Of a stretch of 64,000 nt of DNA, positions 50,186 through 59,645 are shown one piece after another. Source of the DNA: Chryseobacterium daeguense DSM 19388 (GTDB lineage: Bacteria > Bacteroidota > Bacteroidia > Flavobacteriales > Weeksellaceae); contig NZ_AUMT01000004.1 of the NCBI RefSeq assembly GCF_000430825.1, positions 357,092 to 421,091 of the forward strand, read 5' to 3'. The notes under the pieces are model-generated. The model was given only the letters and a program-made list of their open reading frames with translations, made no database searches and was not told the DNA's origin. Each line of letters starts with the position of its first letter. Position 1 is the first letter of the stretch. Made by a program: the position numbers and the translations under genes.

Positions 50186-52162
50186 TTATTTTATTTTTAA
50201 AACAACAAAAGAATTACCTGGGATAACAACCGAAATCTTTCCTTTTTTTAACGCTGACTTTTCCTCTGCCGGTTTTATATTCTCCGCTTGGAAATTATTT
50301 TCGGCAGAAAGCTGTGATGCTGTTAAGGTTATTTTAGTGAGATTCTTTCCTTGTTTTATATTTTTTGGATTGATTTCAATTAATTTTTCCTGAGAATTAG
50401 TATTAACCATCTTGATAATGATTTCTCCATTTTTGATGTCCTGAACTGCGGATGCAAAAAGCTGATTTTCACCCTTTACAGGCGTGCCGTTTTCAAAAAT
50501 TCTGATTAAATCGGTTCCTTTATTATTTGAGAAAAGTTTCTGAACATAATAATTTGGGGTTGCATAGGACTGAAGATTATTAAACCAAATAAGGTCCGGA
50601 GTCCATTGCCACCCGTCTGCATGGGCAAAAAGCGGTGCATAAGAAGTCATTGTTACCACATCTGCGTTTCTTTCCAATCCCGTCATAAAAGCGGCTTCTG
50701 AGAGTGCGGTCTGCCAGTTGTTTTTATTGTCAGGCTTTACCACTCCCACTGATTGTGCAGCATATTCCCCTGCAAAAACCTTAGGCCCAGAACGGTCATA
50801 ATCATCATATCTTCCGGCATTTTTTGTAAACCATTCCGGTGAATTGTAATAATGCTCATCTACAATCTGTGCATTGAGTTTTTTAAGCTCTTTCCACCCA
50901 TAATCGAAAAATTCTCCGTCCGGCGAAGGTCCGCTTCCGGAAATAATTTTAATGTCAGGATACTTAGCATGAATGGCTTTTTCAAAAATTTTATATCTTT
51001 CAATATAATCTTCTCCCCACTGCTCATTTCCCACCCCGATAAATTTTAAGTTAAAAGGTTTCGGGTGCCCCATGTATGCACGGATTTCCCCCCATTTTGT
51101 GGCTGAATCACCGTTTGCAAACTCAATTAAATCCAATGCATCCTGAACGTAAGGATTTAATTCTTCCAAATGAACCAATTCGCCTGTATTGAACTGACAG
51201 GCCATTCCGCAGCTTAGAATCGGGACTGGCTGTGCTCCCAGATCTTCGGAAAGCTGAAAATATTCATAAAACCCCAATCCGAACGACTGGTAATAATCCG
51301 GAGTAAGCCTGTGGGCAAATCCTGAGCTCCATTTATTGATAAGATATTCTCTGTCCGCCACATTTCCTAAAGTTTTTTTCCACTGATACCTTTCGGCAAG
51401 TGTTCTTCCTTCTACAATACATCCTCCGGGAAAACGGAGAAATCCGGGTTTCAGATCATGTAATTTTTGAACCAAATCTTTTCGCAGGCCGCCTTTTCTT
51501 CCTTTCCATGTGTCTTGCGGAAAAAGGGAAATCATATCCATGTTTACCACGCCTTTTCCTATAAAAGTGATTTTCAACTTTGCTTTTTCCACTGTTTTTG
51601 AAGGTGAAAAAACAGCGGTGTATTTCTGCCATCCTTTTCCTTTAACAAGCACGGGAACTGTAGATATTACAGCTCCTTTTTCGTCTATGAGACTTGCATT
51701 GAGCGCGGAAATGTTGCCGGAAACGTTTTCCAGGTCAAAACTGAAATCATATCTGGAGTTCTGATGAAGCCCAATCCCGCGGAAACTTTCATTTTCCAGA
51801 ACATAATTTTGATCATTATTTATGGTAATTCTCGCATAATTTTTATTGGTTTTAGCATCATCTGAATAAATGGTAAGAAATCCTGAATCCAGATTATGGG
51901 AAAGTGTTTTCGTGTTTTGCTGTTTCCAGCCTGTCAATGGCTCATCAAATTCAAAGCTCCGGTTTTTGATTAATTCAGCATAAATTCCTCCGTCTGCGGC
52001 AAAATTGATGTCTTCAAAGAAAATTCCGTACATCGTAGGCTGGATTTTGATGCCAGTAGATTTTCCGTCTAGCTCAAGGATATGTTTATCACTGTTTTGG
52101 GCTGATAAAAATGCAGCACTCAAGAAGAGTATTCCTGTAAAGATTTTATTTTTTGTTTTCAT
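50186..52162 (-). CDS. GH51 alpha-L-arabinofuranosidase
   Basis: The 658-residue secreted enzyme (signal to about LSAQ, residue 22) has an N-terminal beta-sandwich/CBM-like region (about 75-200) and a GH51 barrel. The acid/base Glu is in FIGVGNEQWGEDY and the nucleophile Glu in KVFAGEYAAQS; PGGCIVEGRTLAERYQWKKT is a family block. It removes alpha-L-arabinofuranose side chains from arabinoxylan or arabinan. It ends 248 bases before the start of araB on the same strand and is the last gene of the right-hand enzyme cluster. Confidence 0.95.
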   Translation of the reverse strand: MKTKNKIFTGILFLSAAFLSAQNSDKHILELDGKSTGIKIQPTMYGIFFEDINFAADGGIYAELIKNRSFEFDEPLTGWKQQNTKTLSHNLDSGFLTIYSDDAKTNKNYARITINNDQNYVLENESFRGIGLHQNSRYDFSFDLENVSGNISALNASLIDEKGAVISTVPVLVKGKGWQKYTAVFSPSKTVEKAKLKITFIGKGVVNMDMISLFPQDTWKGRKGGLRKDLVQKLHDLKPGFLRFPGGCIVEGRTLAERYQWKKTLGNVADREYLINKWSSGFAHRLTPDYYQSFGLGFYEYFQLSEDLGAQPVPILSCGMACQFNTGELVHLEELNPYVQDALDLIEFANGDSATKWGEIRAYMGHPKPFNLKFIGVGNEQWGEDYIERYKIFEKAIHAKYPDIKIISGSGPSPDGEFFDYGWKELKKLNAQIVDEHYYNSPEWFTKNAGRYDDYDRSGPKVFAGEYAAQSVGVVKPDNKNNWQTALSEAAFMTGLERNADVVTMTSYAPLFAHADGWQWTPDLIWFNNLQSYATPNYYVQKLFSNNKGTDLIRIFENGTPVKGENQLFASAVQDIKNGEIIIKMVNTNSQEKLIEINPKNIKQGKNLTKITLTASQLSAENNFQAENIKPAEEKSALKKGKISVVIPGNSFVVLKIK

Positions 52163-52185
52163 AGATTTTTATTGTCCAAATAGAC

Positions 52186-52210
52186 ACTTCGACTACACTC
52201 AGTGTGACAT
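52186..52210. repeat. Short interspersed repeat CACTTCGAC...CAGTGTGACA
   Basis: A 25-base unit with partly complementary ends (ACACT and AGTGT) lies in the 122-base gap before the GH51 gene. It resembles a dispersed intergenic repeat widespread in Bacteroidota, recognised from experience. It has only this one copy in the window. Confidence 0.45.
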
Positions 52211-52284
52211 TTCTAATACTATTTAAATGAGTTGTATAAGTATATTTATCATAAACCTTATAGGTTTCGTTACATGACAACAGA

Positions 52285-54912
52285 TTACCTGACTTTCAAC
52301 TGCATATTTTTTAATCCAAAATCTGCTGAAGTTCCACCGTAGAAAATGGTATAAGTCCCTAGTTTTGAAACCAGGTCATCGGCTTTTTCATCATAAAATT
52401 TAAATGAATCTTTGGAAACTGTCAATTGAATATTTTTTGTTTCTTTTGATTTAATTAAAACTCTTTCAAAAGCCCTTAAAGTCTTTACAGGAGCTGAAGC
52501 ATCATTATTTCTTTTAACATAAACCTGAACCACTTCTTCCCCGTCTCTTTCCGAAGTATTGGTTACGGGAACAGTTATGGTGATATTTTCATCAGTATTG
52601 ATGCTGTTTTTGCTCAGTTTTGCGTCGCCGTAAGTAAATTTTGAATAACTCAGACCATGCCCGAATGCATACAAAGGATTTTCCGTCATATAACGGTAGG
52701 TTCTTCCCTGCATATCGTAATTTTCAAAGCCCTGATGCTTGCTGGTTTTTGAAAGCGCATTGTCTAATTGCTCCAGATTTTTGTAAAAAGTAACCGGCAG
52801 CCTTCCTGAAGGATTGTAATCTCCAGCCAGCACATCCGCAACGGCAGTTCCGCCAGATTGTCCGCCGTACCAGACATTCAGCAATGCGTCATAGTTTTTT
52901 TCATCCTGCTCAAGACCGAGTGAGCTTCCTGTGCATAGGACAAAAACAACAGGTTTTCCGGTTTTTCTCAGCTCAGCTAATAACTCTCTCTGAACTTTCG
53001 GGAGCTCAATTGATGTTTTATCACCGCCTTTGAAGCCTTCTGCATTCACCAGCATTTCTTCCCCTTCCAGACTTGGCGAAAGCCCGCCTGCAAAGACAAT
53101 TACATCCGCAACTTTTACTTTTTCCTTTACTGATGCAAAATTGACAGGGTCTTTTCTATAAGCTTCAAAGGTGATGCTTACATATTTTCCTTTTTGGGTG
53201 TGCCGTAATTCTATCTGATATTCTTTTCCTTTTTCCATTTTCACAGGAAATTCCGAAGGGTGCCTTGCATCCGGCCCTTTTCTGGTAGCGATTTCTTTTC
53301 CATCAACAAACAGTGTGTACACATCTGATGTGGAAGCAGAAAATATCACCTCACCTGTAAAGCTGCTCTTGAAAACTCCGGAAATTCTTGCTGAAGTGTT
53401 TTCCCTTGCAACTCCCGGTGCAAGCTGAGTTCCGCCGAAACTGCTGTAGCTGATTCCTGTTTTATTTACTGAAATATTAGCCGGATTTCCTTTGAACTCA
53501 TTATTATTAAAAAACTCAACCTTCATACCCTTTTCGCCGTTTTTCTGGCTCAAAAAATTCTGATAAAGCGAGGTTCTGGAAGACGGATCGGCAACTTCAG
53601 TTCCCTTTTCATATATAATTTCAGCATTCGGAAATTTGGTTTTAATTCCTTCCAGAATAGTTACTATAGATGAAGGTGTTCCGTTATAATTTCCTAATTG
53701 CATTATTTCGTCATCCGCATTCGGGCCTACAACCGCAATTTTTTTAATATTTTTATTGAAAGGCAGTACATTTTTTTCATTCTTCATCAGCACAATTGAT
53801 TTTTGTGCCATTTTCAGGGCTTGCTTTTTATGCTCATCCGAATCTACAACAGAATAAGGAATCTGGTTCCAGTGTACGGAAGATTTGGGATCAAGCATTC
53901 CGAGCTCAAACCAGCCTTTAAGGATCCTTCTCATCGAAATATCGATATCTTTTTCTGTGATTAATCCGCTTGCGAGAGATTTTTGCAGATTGTTATAGGT
54001 ATCTCCGCATTCCAGATCGGTGGAATGCTTTAAAGCATCTGCTGCGGTGCTTTTCTCATCCGGATGTGTCCCGTGGTATTTCTTCTGATAAAAATCTGCC
54101 AGAGCCCAGCAGTCGGAAACCACCATTCCGTCATACTGCCATTTACCACGAAGAATTTCGGTAAGCAAGGTATTGTTTGCGCAACAGGGCTGACCGTCAA
54201 AAGCATTGTATGCACACATCATTTCTCTTACATTTCCTTCCAAAACCAATGCTTTAAATGCAGGAAGGTAAGTTTCATACAAATCTCTTTTGGAAACTTC
54301 TGCGTTGTAAGAATGGCGGTTCCATTCCGGGCCGCTGTGAACTGCAAAATGCTTGGCGCAGGCGTGTGTTTTGAAATATTTAGGATCATTTCCCTGTAAT
54401 CCTTTTACGGCAGCAACGCCTAAAACAGAAGTAAGAAAAGGATCTTCTCCATACGTTTCCTGACCTCTTCCCCACCTTGGATCCCGGAAAATATTGATAT
54501 TGGGTGTCCAGAATGTAAGACCTTCATATCGTCCGGTTTTGCTGGCTTCGGCAAAGGATTTATTGTATTTTGCCCTTGCCTCATCAGAAATCATTTCAAA
54601 AGTTTTAAGATGCTCCGGAACGTCCCAGGTTGCTGCCATTCCGATGGCCTGCGGGAAAACGGTAGCCGTCCCGGCTCTGGCAACACCATGCAGAGCTTCA
54701 TTCCACCAGCCGTAAGCGGGGATTTCCAGACGGGGAACCGCCTTGGAATTGTCCATCATCATTCCTATTTTTTCGTCAACCGTTAATAAACCCAGAAGAT
54801 TTTCAATTCTTTGTTCCACCGGAAGATTAGGGTTTCGGAAGGGATATTTGTAATTCTGCCCGAATGAAAAAGCGCAAATCAGGATAGATATATTGAAGAT
54901 TATTTTTTTCAT
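52285..54912 (-). CDS. GH3 beta-xylosidase/glucosidase with PA14 domain
   Basis: The 875-residue secreted enzyme (signal to about SFGQ, residue 19) has the GH3 layout: barrel domain with the nucleophile Asp in GMVVSDCWALADF near residue 265, an alpha/beta sandwich domain (KIAVVGPNADDEIMQLGNYNG), an inserted PA14 domain (about 475-600; GVFKSSFTGEVIFSASTSDVYTLFVDG), and a C-terminal fibronectin-III-like domain (about 780-870). Barrel blocks HGVARAGTATVFPQAIGMAA and ETYGEDPFL are typical of GH3 beta-xylosidases in such clusters. It trims xylo-oligosaccharides. It lies between GH115 and GH51. Confidence 0.93.
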   Translation of the reverse strand: MKKIIFNISILICAFSFGQNYKYPFRNPNLPVEQRIENLLGLLTVDEKIGMMMDNSKAVPRLEIPAYGWWNEALHGVARAGTATVFPQAIGMAATWDVPEHLKTFEMISDEARAKYNKSFAEASKTGRYEGLTFWTPNINIFRDPRWGRGQETYGEDPFLTSVLGVAAVKGLQGNDPKYFKTHACAKHFAVHSGPEWNRHSYNAEVSKRDLYETYLPAFKALVLEGNVREMMCAYNAFDGQPCCANNTLLTEILRGKWQYDGMVVSDCWALADFYQKKYHGTHPDEKSTAADALKHSTDLECGDTYNNLQKSLASGLITEKDIDISMRRILKGWFELGMLDPKSSVHWNQIPYSVVDSDEHKKQALKMAQKSIVLMKNEKNVLPFNKNIKKIAVVGPNADDEIMQLGNYNGTPSSIVTILEGIKTKFPNAEIIYEKGTEVADPSSRTSLYQNFLSQKNGEKGMKVEFFNNNEFKGNPANISVNKTGISYSSFGGTQLAPGVARENTSARISGVFKSSFTGEVIFSASTSDVYTLFVDGKEIATRKGPDARHPSEFPVKMEKGKEYQIELRHTQKGKYVSITFEAYRKDPVNFASVKEKVKVADVIVFAGGLSPSLEGEEMLVNAEGFKGGDKTSIELPKVQRELLAELRKTGKPVVFVLCTGSSLGLEQDEKNYDALLNVWYGGQSGGTAVADVLAGDYNPSGRLPVTFYKNLEQLDNALSKTSKHQGFENYDMQGRTYRYMTENPLYAFGHGLSYSKFTYGDAKLSKNSINTDENITITVPVTNTSERDGEEVVQVYVKRNNDASAPVKTLRAFERVLIKSKETKNIQLTVSKDSFKFYDEKADDLVSKLGTYTIFYGGTSADFGLKNMQLKVR

Positions 54913-54957
54913 GAAATTGATTTTAAACAGATTATCAGCAAATTTTATTGAGTAGGT

Positions 54958-57486
54958 TTAGTTTGTCATGATTTCACTTTCCGGAGCACCCAGATAAGAA
55001 GGTTTCAGACCTCCGGTATTGATTACTATTTTTTCGAGTACAATTCCCGGTTCGAGCACTCTGAAACTAAGCGTATGCTTTCCGGGTTGTAAAATCTGAT
55101 GCGTAGTAACAGATTTAATGATGTGCTCCGACTGCCATTTTCCAAGCTCACCTTTATAATGGCCGTTAAAATTGACAGTTTGCGGTGCTCCGCCATCAAA
55201 AGAAATTTCATAGCGCAATCCTTTATTGTGATTGAAATTCAGTGTTGGGGCCAGAAGCAACTGTACTTCAAACTCGCCTTTAGATTCAAAATTAATATCA
55301 TATTCCAGATACATATTTTCTTCTGATTTTGGGTAGGAATTTTGCGGAAATGTAGTCACGCCTGATTTTGTTTTTCCGAAATCGGGTATAATTTCCCAAT
55401 GAATCCTGTCTGAATTGCCCATTCTGGCAAAGTTTTCAGCTTCGATAGAAACGTAGCCGTTTTTTTCTGCAAATATTTTTTCTTTAGGAACATCTGCTTC
55501 AGAAACATAGGTAACTTCGGGCATTATATTTTTTTTCCCGTCAAACCAGGCTTTGTATCCTATTTTCATCTGATCCATCATGTGTGTCCATTTTCCTCCG
55601 GCAATCTCATTGTTATATTTATTATCGAGGTAAGCATTTCGTTCAAAACATGCTTTCACTTTATCTGCGTAAAAATTTGCTTTACTATCATTTTTGGCCG
55701 CTAACTCTTTGTTTTTAGCTACCGCATAATACATTTCATACAAATTACTGCACGCGTCGATGGGATAAAGAACCAGCTGATAATAAGCGTCCTGATATTC
55801 TGCCGGAATCTGCTCTTTCAGACGTAAAGCTTCCAGCGCCAACGCTCTGTAGTCATTTAAAACTGTTTCAAATTCATTATAGTTTTCAAGACTGAATGTT
55901 TTGCTGTCCAGCGTTTCCGGAGTTACTCTTCGGTTGTATTTTGCATACAGGTTAATCATTCCGGCAATTTCTTTAGAATGTTTTTCTCCAAATTGCTGTG
56001 CAGCCCATTTTTCGGTATATTCCAGTAGATTTTTTGAGTTGAATTGTTTCGGATTCCAAGCCATTTCCTGGAAAAAGCTGATCGGGAATTCCATGGGTTT
56101 TAAATCACCTACGTTGACCACCCAGACTTTATCAACTTTATGTTCGTACGACAGGTTCATCTGCTCCCAAACCCGCTGAATCGGACTGATATTGATCCAT
56201 TTGGAATTTCTTGGTCCGCCCACATAATCAAAATGATAATAGATGCCGTAACCACCCTTGTGCAAAGGTTTTGAAAGATCCGGAAGTTTTCTCACGTTGC
56301 CCCAGTTATCATCACAGAACAGCAGAATCACATCATCAGGAACCCTCATGCCTTTGTCATAATAATCCTGAACTTCTTTATACAAAGCCCAAACCTGTGG
56401 AGTTTTATCGGCTTTTTTACCTGTGACATCAGCAATAATTTTGCGTTGGTCTTTTACAATTTTCTCGAGTAATGAAATATTGGTTCCCTCTCCCATAGCT
56501 TCATCACCGTCGCCACGCATTCCAACAGTAACGAGCTTTTCCCAATTTTTGCTTCTTATAATTCCTGCTTTCCAGAATTCCTGCAATACTTTTGCATTTT
56601 TTGAGTAATCCCAGACATTTGGAAGGTTATTTCTTTTAATGTATCTATGCCAGTCGGTTTGTGCCTGCGCCATCGGCTCGTGGTGGGAAGTTCCCATAAC
56701 AATGCCCATCTCATCGGCTAAAGGTCCGCTCAGAGCGTCATCGTCATAGAAGGCCTTGCCCCACATGGCAGGCCAAAGGTAGTTGCCCTTCAGACGAAGA
56801 ATCAGCTCAAAAACTTTTTCATAAAATTTAGAATTAACTCCTCCAAAAGTTGCTCTGGCCCAGCCTCCAAGAGAAGGTTCTTCATCATTCAGGAAAATCC
56901 CGCGATATTCTACGGCCGGTTCTCCATCAGTATAAATTCCTTTTTTGAAATATAAATTTTCTTTTGTTTCCACCGGAACATCTGCCCAATAATACCAGGG
57001 CGAAACCCCTATCTGCCGTGACATTTCATAAATCCCGTAAATAGTTCCCCGTTTATCGCTTCCGGCAATGACAATGGCTTCCGAAACTCCCGGAAACGGA
57101 TTACTGATATTTTGGATGATGTATTTTTCACGTTTTCCGGTTAAAGATTTACCGTCAATTTTTTTCTGTTTAATCAAATCATCGATAACAGATTTTGTTC
57201 CAACAGTTCCAATAATAATTAAAGGTGAATTCATTCCGGAAAGCTGATTCAGCAGACTGGGCTGATCACCGGTTACTTTCTGAAAATCGGATTGAAGGCT
57301 TTTTACGGCTCTTAATATTCCTGCATCAGACTGGGATTCTATATATAAAGAAATCCCTACAGATTTGTCTTTCAGAAGAATGGCATCGCCGGTTTTTTCT
57401 GTTATGATAAACCGTTCGGCTGCCTGCACATGTAGATAAGCACCAAACAACAGGATGACAAAGAATAGTATGGGGAATCTGTTCAT
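54958..57486 (-). CDS. GH115 alpha-glucuronidase
   Basis: The 842-residue secreted enzyme (signal to about VQAAE, residue 24) shows GH115 blocks: EYRGIFLNDEEPSLGGWAR, LKGNYLWPAMWGKAFYDDDA, MGIVMGTSHHEPMAQAQTDWHR, and FCDDNWGNVRKLPD, followed by a helical part and the GH115 C-terminal beta-sandwich (from about 690; VSIEAENFARMGNSD, HTLSFRVLEPGIVLEKIVIN). GH115 removes (4-O-methyl-)glucuronic acid from internal positions of long xylan, unlike GH67, which needs a terminal one. Both types in one region mean full glucuronic acid removal. It is 45 bases upstream of GH3. Confidence 0.94.
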   Translation of the reverse strand: MNRFPILFFVILLFGAYLHVQAAERFIITEKTGDAILLKDKSVGISLYIESQSDAGILRAVKSLQSDFQKVTGDQPSLLNQLSGMNSPLIIIGTVGTKSVIDDLIKQKKIDGKSLTGKREKYIIQNISNPFPGVSEAIVIAGSDKRGTIYGIYEMSRQIGVSPWYYWADVPVETKENLYFKKGIYTDGEPAVEYRGIFLNDEEPSLGGWARATFGGVNSKFYEKVFELILRLKGNYLWPAMWGKAFYDDDALSGPLADEMGIVMGTSHHEPMAQAQTDWHRYIKRNNLPNVWDYSKNAKVLQEFWKAGIIRSKNWEKLVTVGMRGDGDEAMGEGTNISLLEKIVKDQRKIIADVTGKKADKTPQVWALYKEVQDYYDKGMRVPDDVILLFCDDNWGNVRKLPDLSKPLHKGGYGIYYHFDYVGGPRNSKWINISPIQRVWEQMNLSYEHKVDKVWVVNVGDLKPMEFPISFFQEMAWNPKQFNSKNLLEYTEKWAAQQFGEKHSKEIAGMINLYAKYNRRVTPETLDSKTFSLENYNEFETVLNDYRALALEALRLKEQIPAEYQDAYYQLVLYPIDACSNLYEMYYAVAKNKELAAKNDSKANFYADKVKACFERNAYLDNKYNNEIAGGKWTHMMDQMKIGYKAWFDGKKNIMPEVTYVSEADVPKEKIFAEKNGYVSIEAENFARMGNSDRIHWEIIPDFGKTKSGVTTFPQNSYPKSEENMYLEYDINFESKGEFEVQLLLAPTLNFNHNKGLRYEISFDGGAPQTVNFNGHYKGELGKWQSEHIIKSVTTHQILQPGKHTLSFRVLEPGIVLEKIVINTGGLKPSYLGAPESEIMTN

Positions 57487-57515
57487 AATCTCTTATTTAT
57501 CTTGATTATTTTTTC

Positions 57516-57559
57516 CACAGGTTTCACCTGTGGTTGTTATTGTTGAACCCTTCGGGTTC
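57516..57559. repeat. 44-base double-hairpin repeat, copy 2
   Basis: CACAGGTTTCACCTGTGG followed by GAACCCTTCGGGTTC, the same pair and spacing as 47056-47099. It lies in the 209-base gap between GH115 and GH97. Confidence 0.82.
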
Positions 57560-57581
57560 GTCATTCGGCTCTTTTGTTTTA

Positions 57582-57625
57582 CATAGGTTTTACCTACGGC
57601 TATTCATATTGAACCCTTCGGGTTC
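57582..57625. repeat. 44-base double-hairpin repeat, copy 3
   Basis: CATAGGTTTTACCTACGG followed by GAACCCTTCGGGTTC. The first hairpin has changed in both arms relative to the other copies (CAcAGGT to CAtAGGT, ACCTgTG to ACCTaCG), so the stem is largely kept through partial compensation. It is 66 bases after copy 2, in the same orientation. Confidence 0.8.
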
Positions 57626-57631
57626 TCTTGT

Positions 57632-57668
57632 GGCAAATCGCATGAGGTCCGACCTGAGTGGAAATCAG
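57632..57668. repeat. Left-end fragment of the long degenerate repeat
   Basis: The stretch with GTCCGACCTGAGTGGAAATC matches the left end of 32821-32950 and 47999-48095, but the right end (AGCTGCC) is absent. It is a truncated copy. Confidence 0.55.
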
Positions 57669-57695
57669 GTTGAAACTGACCTAATAATTTCTACA

Positions 57696-59639
57696 TTAAT
57701 TCTTCAACACAAATCCGCCATTCGGTTGAATTTCAATTTCGTATTCTCCTTTTTTGTTAATAGAAACTGTTTTTGTAAAGGTGTTTCCTGCCTTATCATC
57801 GTTGATGAGCGTTACATTCTTAGCTCCCAGCATCGGAAGATTCAGTGTAATCTTTTTTGTAGTTTTTTCTGCATTTATGCCTGCAACATACCATTTGTCC
57901 TGATGTCTTCTTGCAATGACAGAATATTTCCCGGGATAACCGTCAATAAAAACAGTTTCATCCCAAAGGGTCGGAACTTCTTTCATAAAATCCAGCTGAA
58001 ATTTTGGTGAATCATTCAGGTTGTTCGGCATTACGGCAAACATCTGGATCGGATTCTGAAACAAAACGGCTGTGGAGAGCTGAAACCCGTCTGTAGTCAA
58101 TCTTTTGTTTTTATCTTTATTGGATTTGGTTAAAAATTTATTCAGAAAAGTCCCTCCGAATTCCATGCTTCCGACTGTATTTCTGATAAACGGATGTAAT
58201 GTTGCAAAAAACGCTTCCTGCTTGCGGACATCTTCTGAAAAATAAAGCATTTCAGAAGCTAAAACGGCTTCACTTCCTGCATAATTCGGGTACATCACTT
58301 CCCAGCCTTTCGGCAAAGTAGCACCGTGGAAAATAATAGTTAATCCGAAATCATTGGCATCAGACAAAATATCTTCATACAAACGCATGGTTTCCTGTTT
58401 GTCGCCGCCAAAAAAATCGACTTTCAGGCCTTTTACACCGATTTCCTTTAGCCATTTCATTTCTTTTTTACGCTCTACAGAAGTGCTCATTTTGTTTCTC
58501 GGCCCCATTGGTGCGTCATTAGAGGCTCCGTTGGAATTGTACCACAGCATCACCTTCACATTTTTTGATTTTGCGTATTGAACGAGCTCTTTCATCCTTT
58601 CTTTACCTATGTTTTTATCCCAAAGTGCATCAATCAAAATAAATTCATAGTTCAAAGCAGCAGCCAGGTTTATGAATTTCACCTGATCATCATAATTCAT
58701 ACTGTTGTCCTGCCATAAAATCCAGCTCCATGTAGATTTTCCGAACTGATATTTCTGCGAAGGTTCGTAAAGCGGTTCTACTAGATCAAAAGGAATGGTA
58801 GTTTCCACAATCGGTTTTAAGGAATTACCAATGGTAATGGTTCTCCACGGTGTTTTCCCGGGAAGAGAAAGCGCTGCACCGGAGCTCCCGAATCCGTTGT
58901 TCTCTGCCATATTTGGATACGCAACCTGATATAGATTTTTTTCTGCAGTGGCAGTAAGATGAGAAGCGCAGTACAAACTGTTCACCCCTGTTTCCGAGAG
59001 CAAGATCCAGTCTTCATTTCCAATGTGGAAAAGCCCGGGAAAAACGTAACCATAATCTGATTTTGCTCCTAATTCCGCATCGGCTTTGTACCCACTTTCG
59101 TAGCTGGGTGCGGTGCGGGCAAAACCGGTCATGGGTTTCATCATCGGAGAGAGAAAGGTGGTGCTCTGTGGCGGGAAACGATATCCGGTAAGTTCAGACT
59201 GTACCACTACGCTGAAACGGTCTTTCATAAATGGAATATCGTATCGGAATGCCACATTGTTATTGCTTACCTGAAATTCAATGCCGATATTGAACTGGTC
59301 CGCATTAATGAAATTGACAGTTAGCGTATTAGCTTTATATTCAACTTCGGATTTTTTAATTTTTTCGTTGAAATATTTTTTAGAAATATTATTTTTTTTG
59401 CTGTTGATGAATTTTAGATTTTTAGAAAAATCAGATTCATTCGTGATTAAACCCAACGGAGATTTTTCGAGCATCATTTTCCCCAGAAAACTTACGGAAT
59501 ACAAAGCTTTTCCTTCCTCCGAAAATATATTCAGCTTCAATTTTCCGTCCGGGCTTGCAATTTCGGCAACCTGTGCTTTAATTTCAGATAAAAGACCGAA
59601 ACTTATTAATAAAAGAAATATAAATGTTACTTTTTTCAC
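57696..59639 (-). CDS. GH97 glycosidase (alpha-galactosidase-like)
   Basis: The 647-residue secreted enzyme (signal to about IKAQ, residue 22) has the three-part GH97 layout: an N-terminal beta-sandwich (about 25-280), a barrel (from FGKSTWSWILWQD) and a C-terminal domain. LKVDFFGGDKQETM near residue 405 carries an Asp at the place of the nucleophile in retaining GH97 members, which are alpha-galactosidases; inverting members use Glu bases instead. On that basis alpha-galactosidase activity is the better guess, in line with galK and galT at the other end of the block. A role on side chains of xylan or contaminating galactans is inferred. Confidence 0.88.
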   Translation of the reverse strand: MKKVTFIFLLLISFGLLSEIKAQVAEIASPDGKLKLNIFSEEGKALYSVSFLGKMMLEKSPLGLITNESDFSKNLKFINSKKNNISKKYFNEKIKKSEVEYKANTLTVNFINADQFNIGIEFQVSNNNVAFRYDIPFMKDRFSVVVQSELTGYRFPPQSTTFLSPMMKPMTGFARTAPSYESGYKADAELGAKSDYGYVFPGLFHIGNEDWILLSETGVNSLYCASHLTATAEKNLYQVAYPNMAENNGFGSSGAALSLPGKTPWRTITIGNSLKPIVETTIPFDLVEPLYEPSQKYQFGKSTWSWILWQDNSMNYDDQVKFINLAAALNYEFILIDALWDKNIGKERMKELVQYAKSKNVKVMLWYNSNGASNDAPMGPRNKMSTSVERKKEMKWLKEIGVKGLKVDFFGGDKQETMRLYEDILSDANDFGLTIIFHGATLPKGWEVMYPNYAGSEAVLASEMLYFSEDVRKQEAFFATLHPFIRNTVGSMEFGGTFLNKFLTKSNKDKNKRLTTDGFQLSTAVLFQNPIQMFAVMPNNLNDSPKFQLDFMKEVPTLWDETVFIDGYPGKYSVIARRHQDKWYVAGINAEKTTKKITLNLPMLGAKNVTLINDDKAGNTFTKTVSINKKGEYEIEIQPNGGFVLKN

Positions 59640-59645
59640 GCTGAT

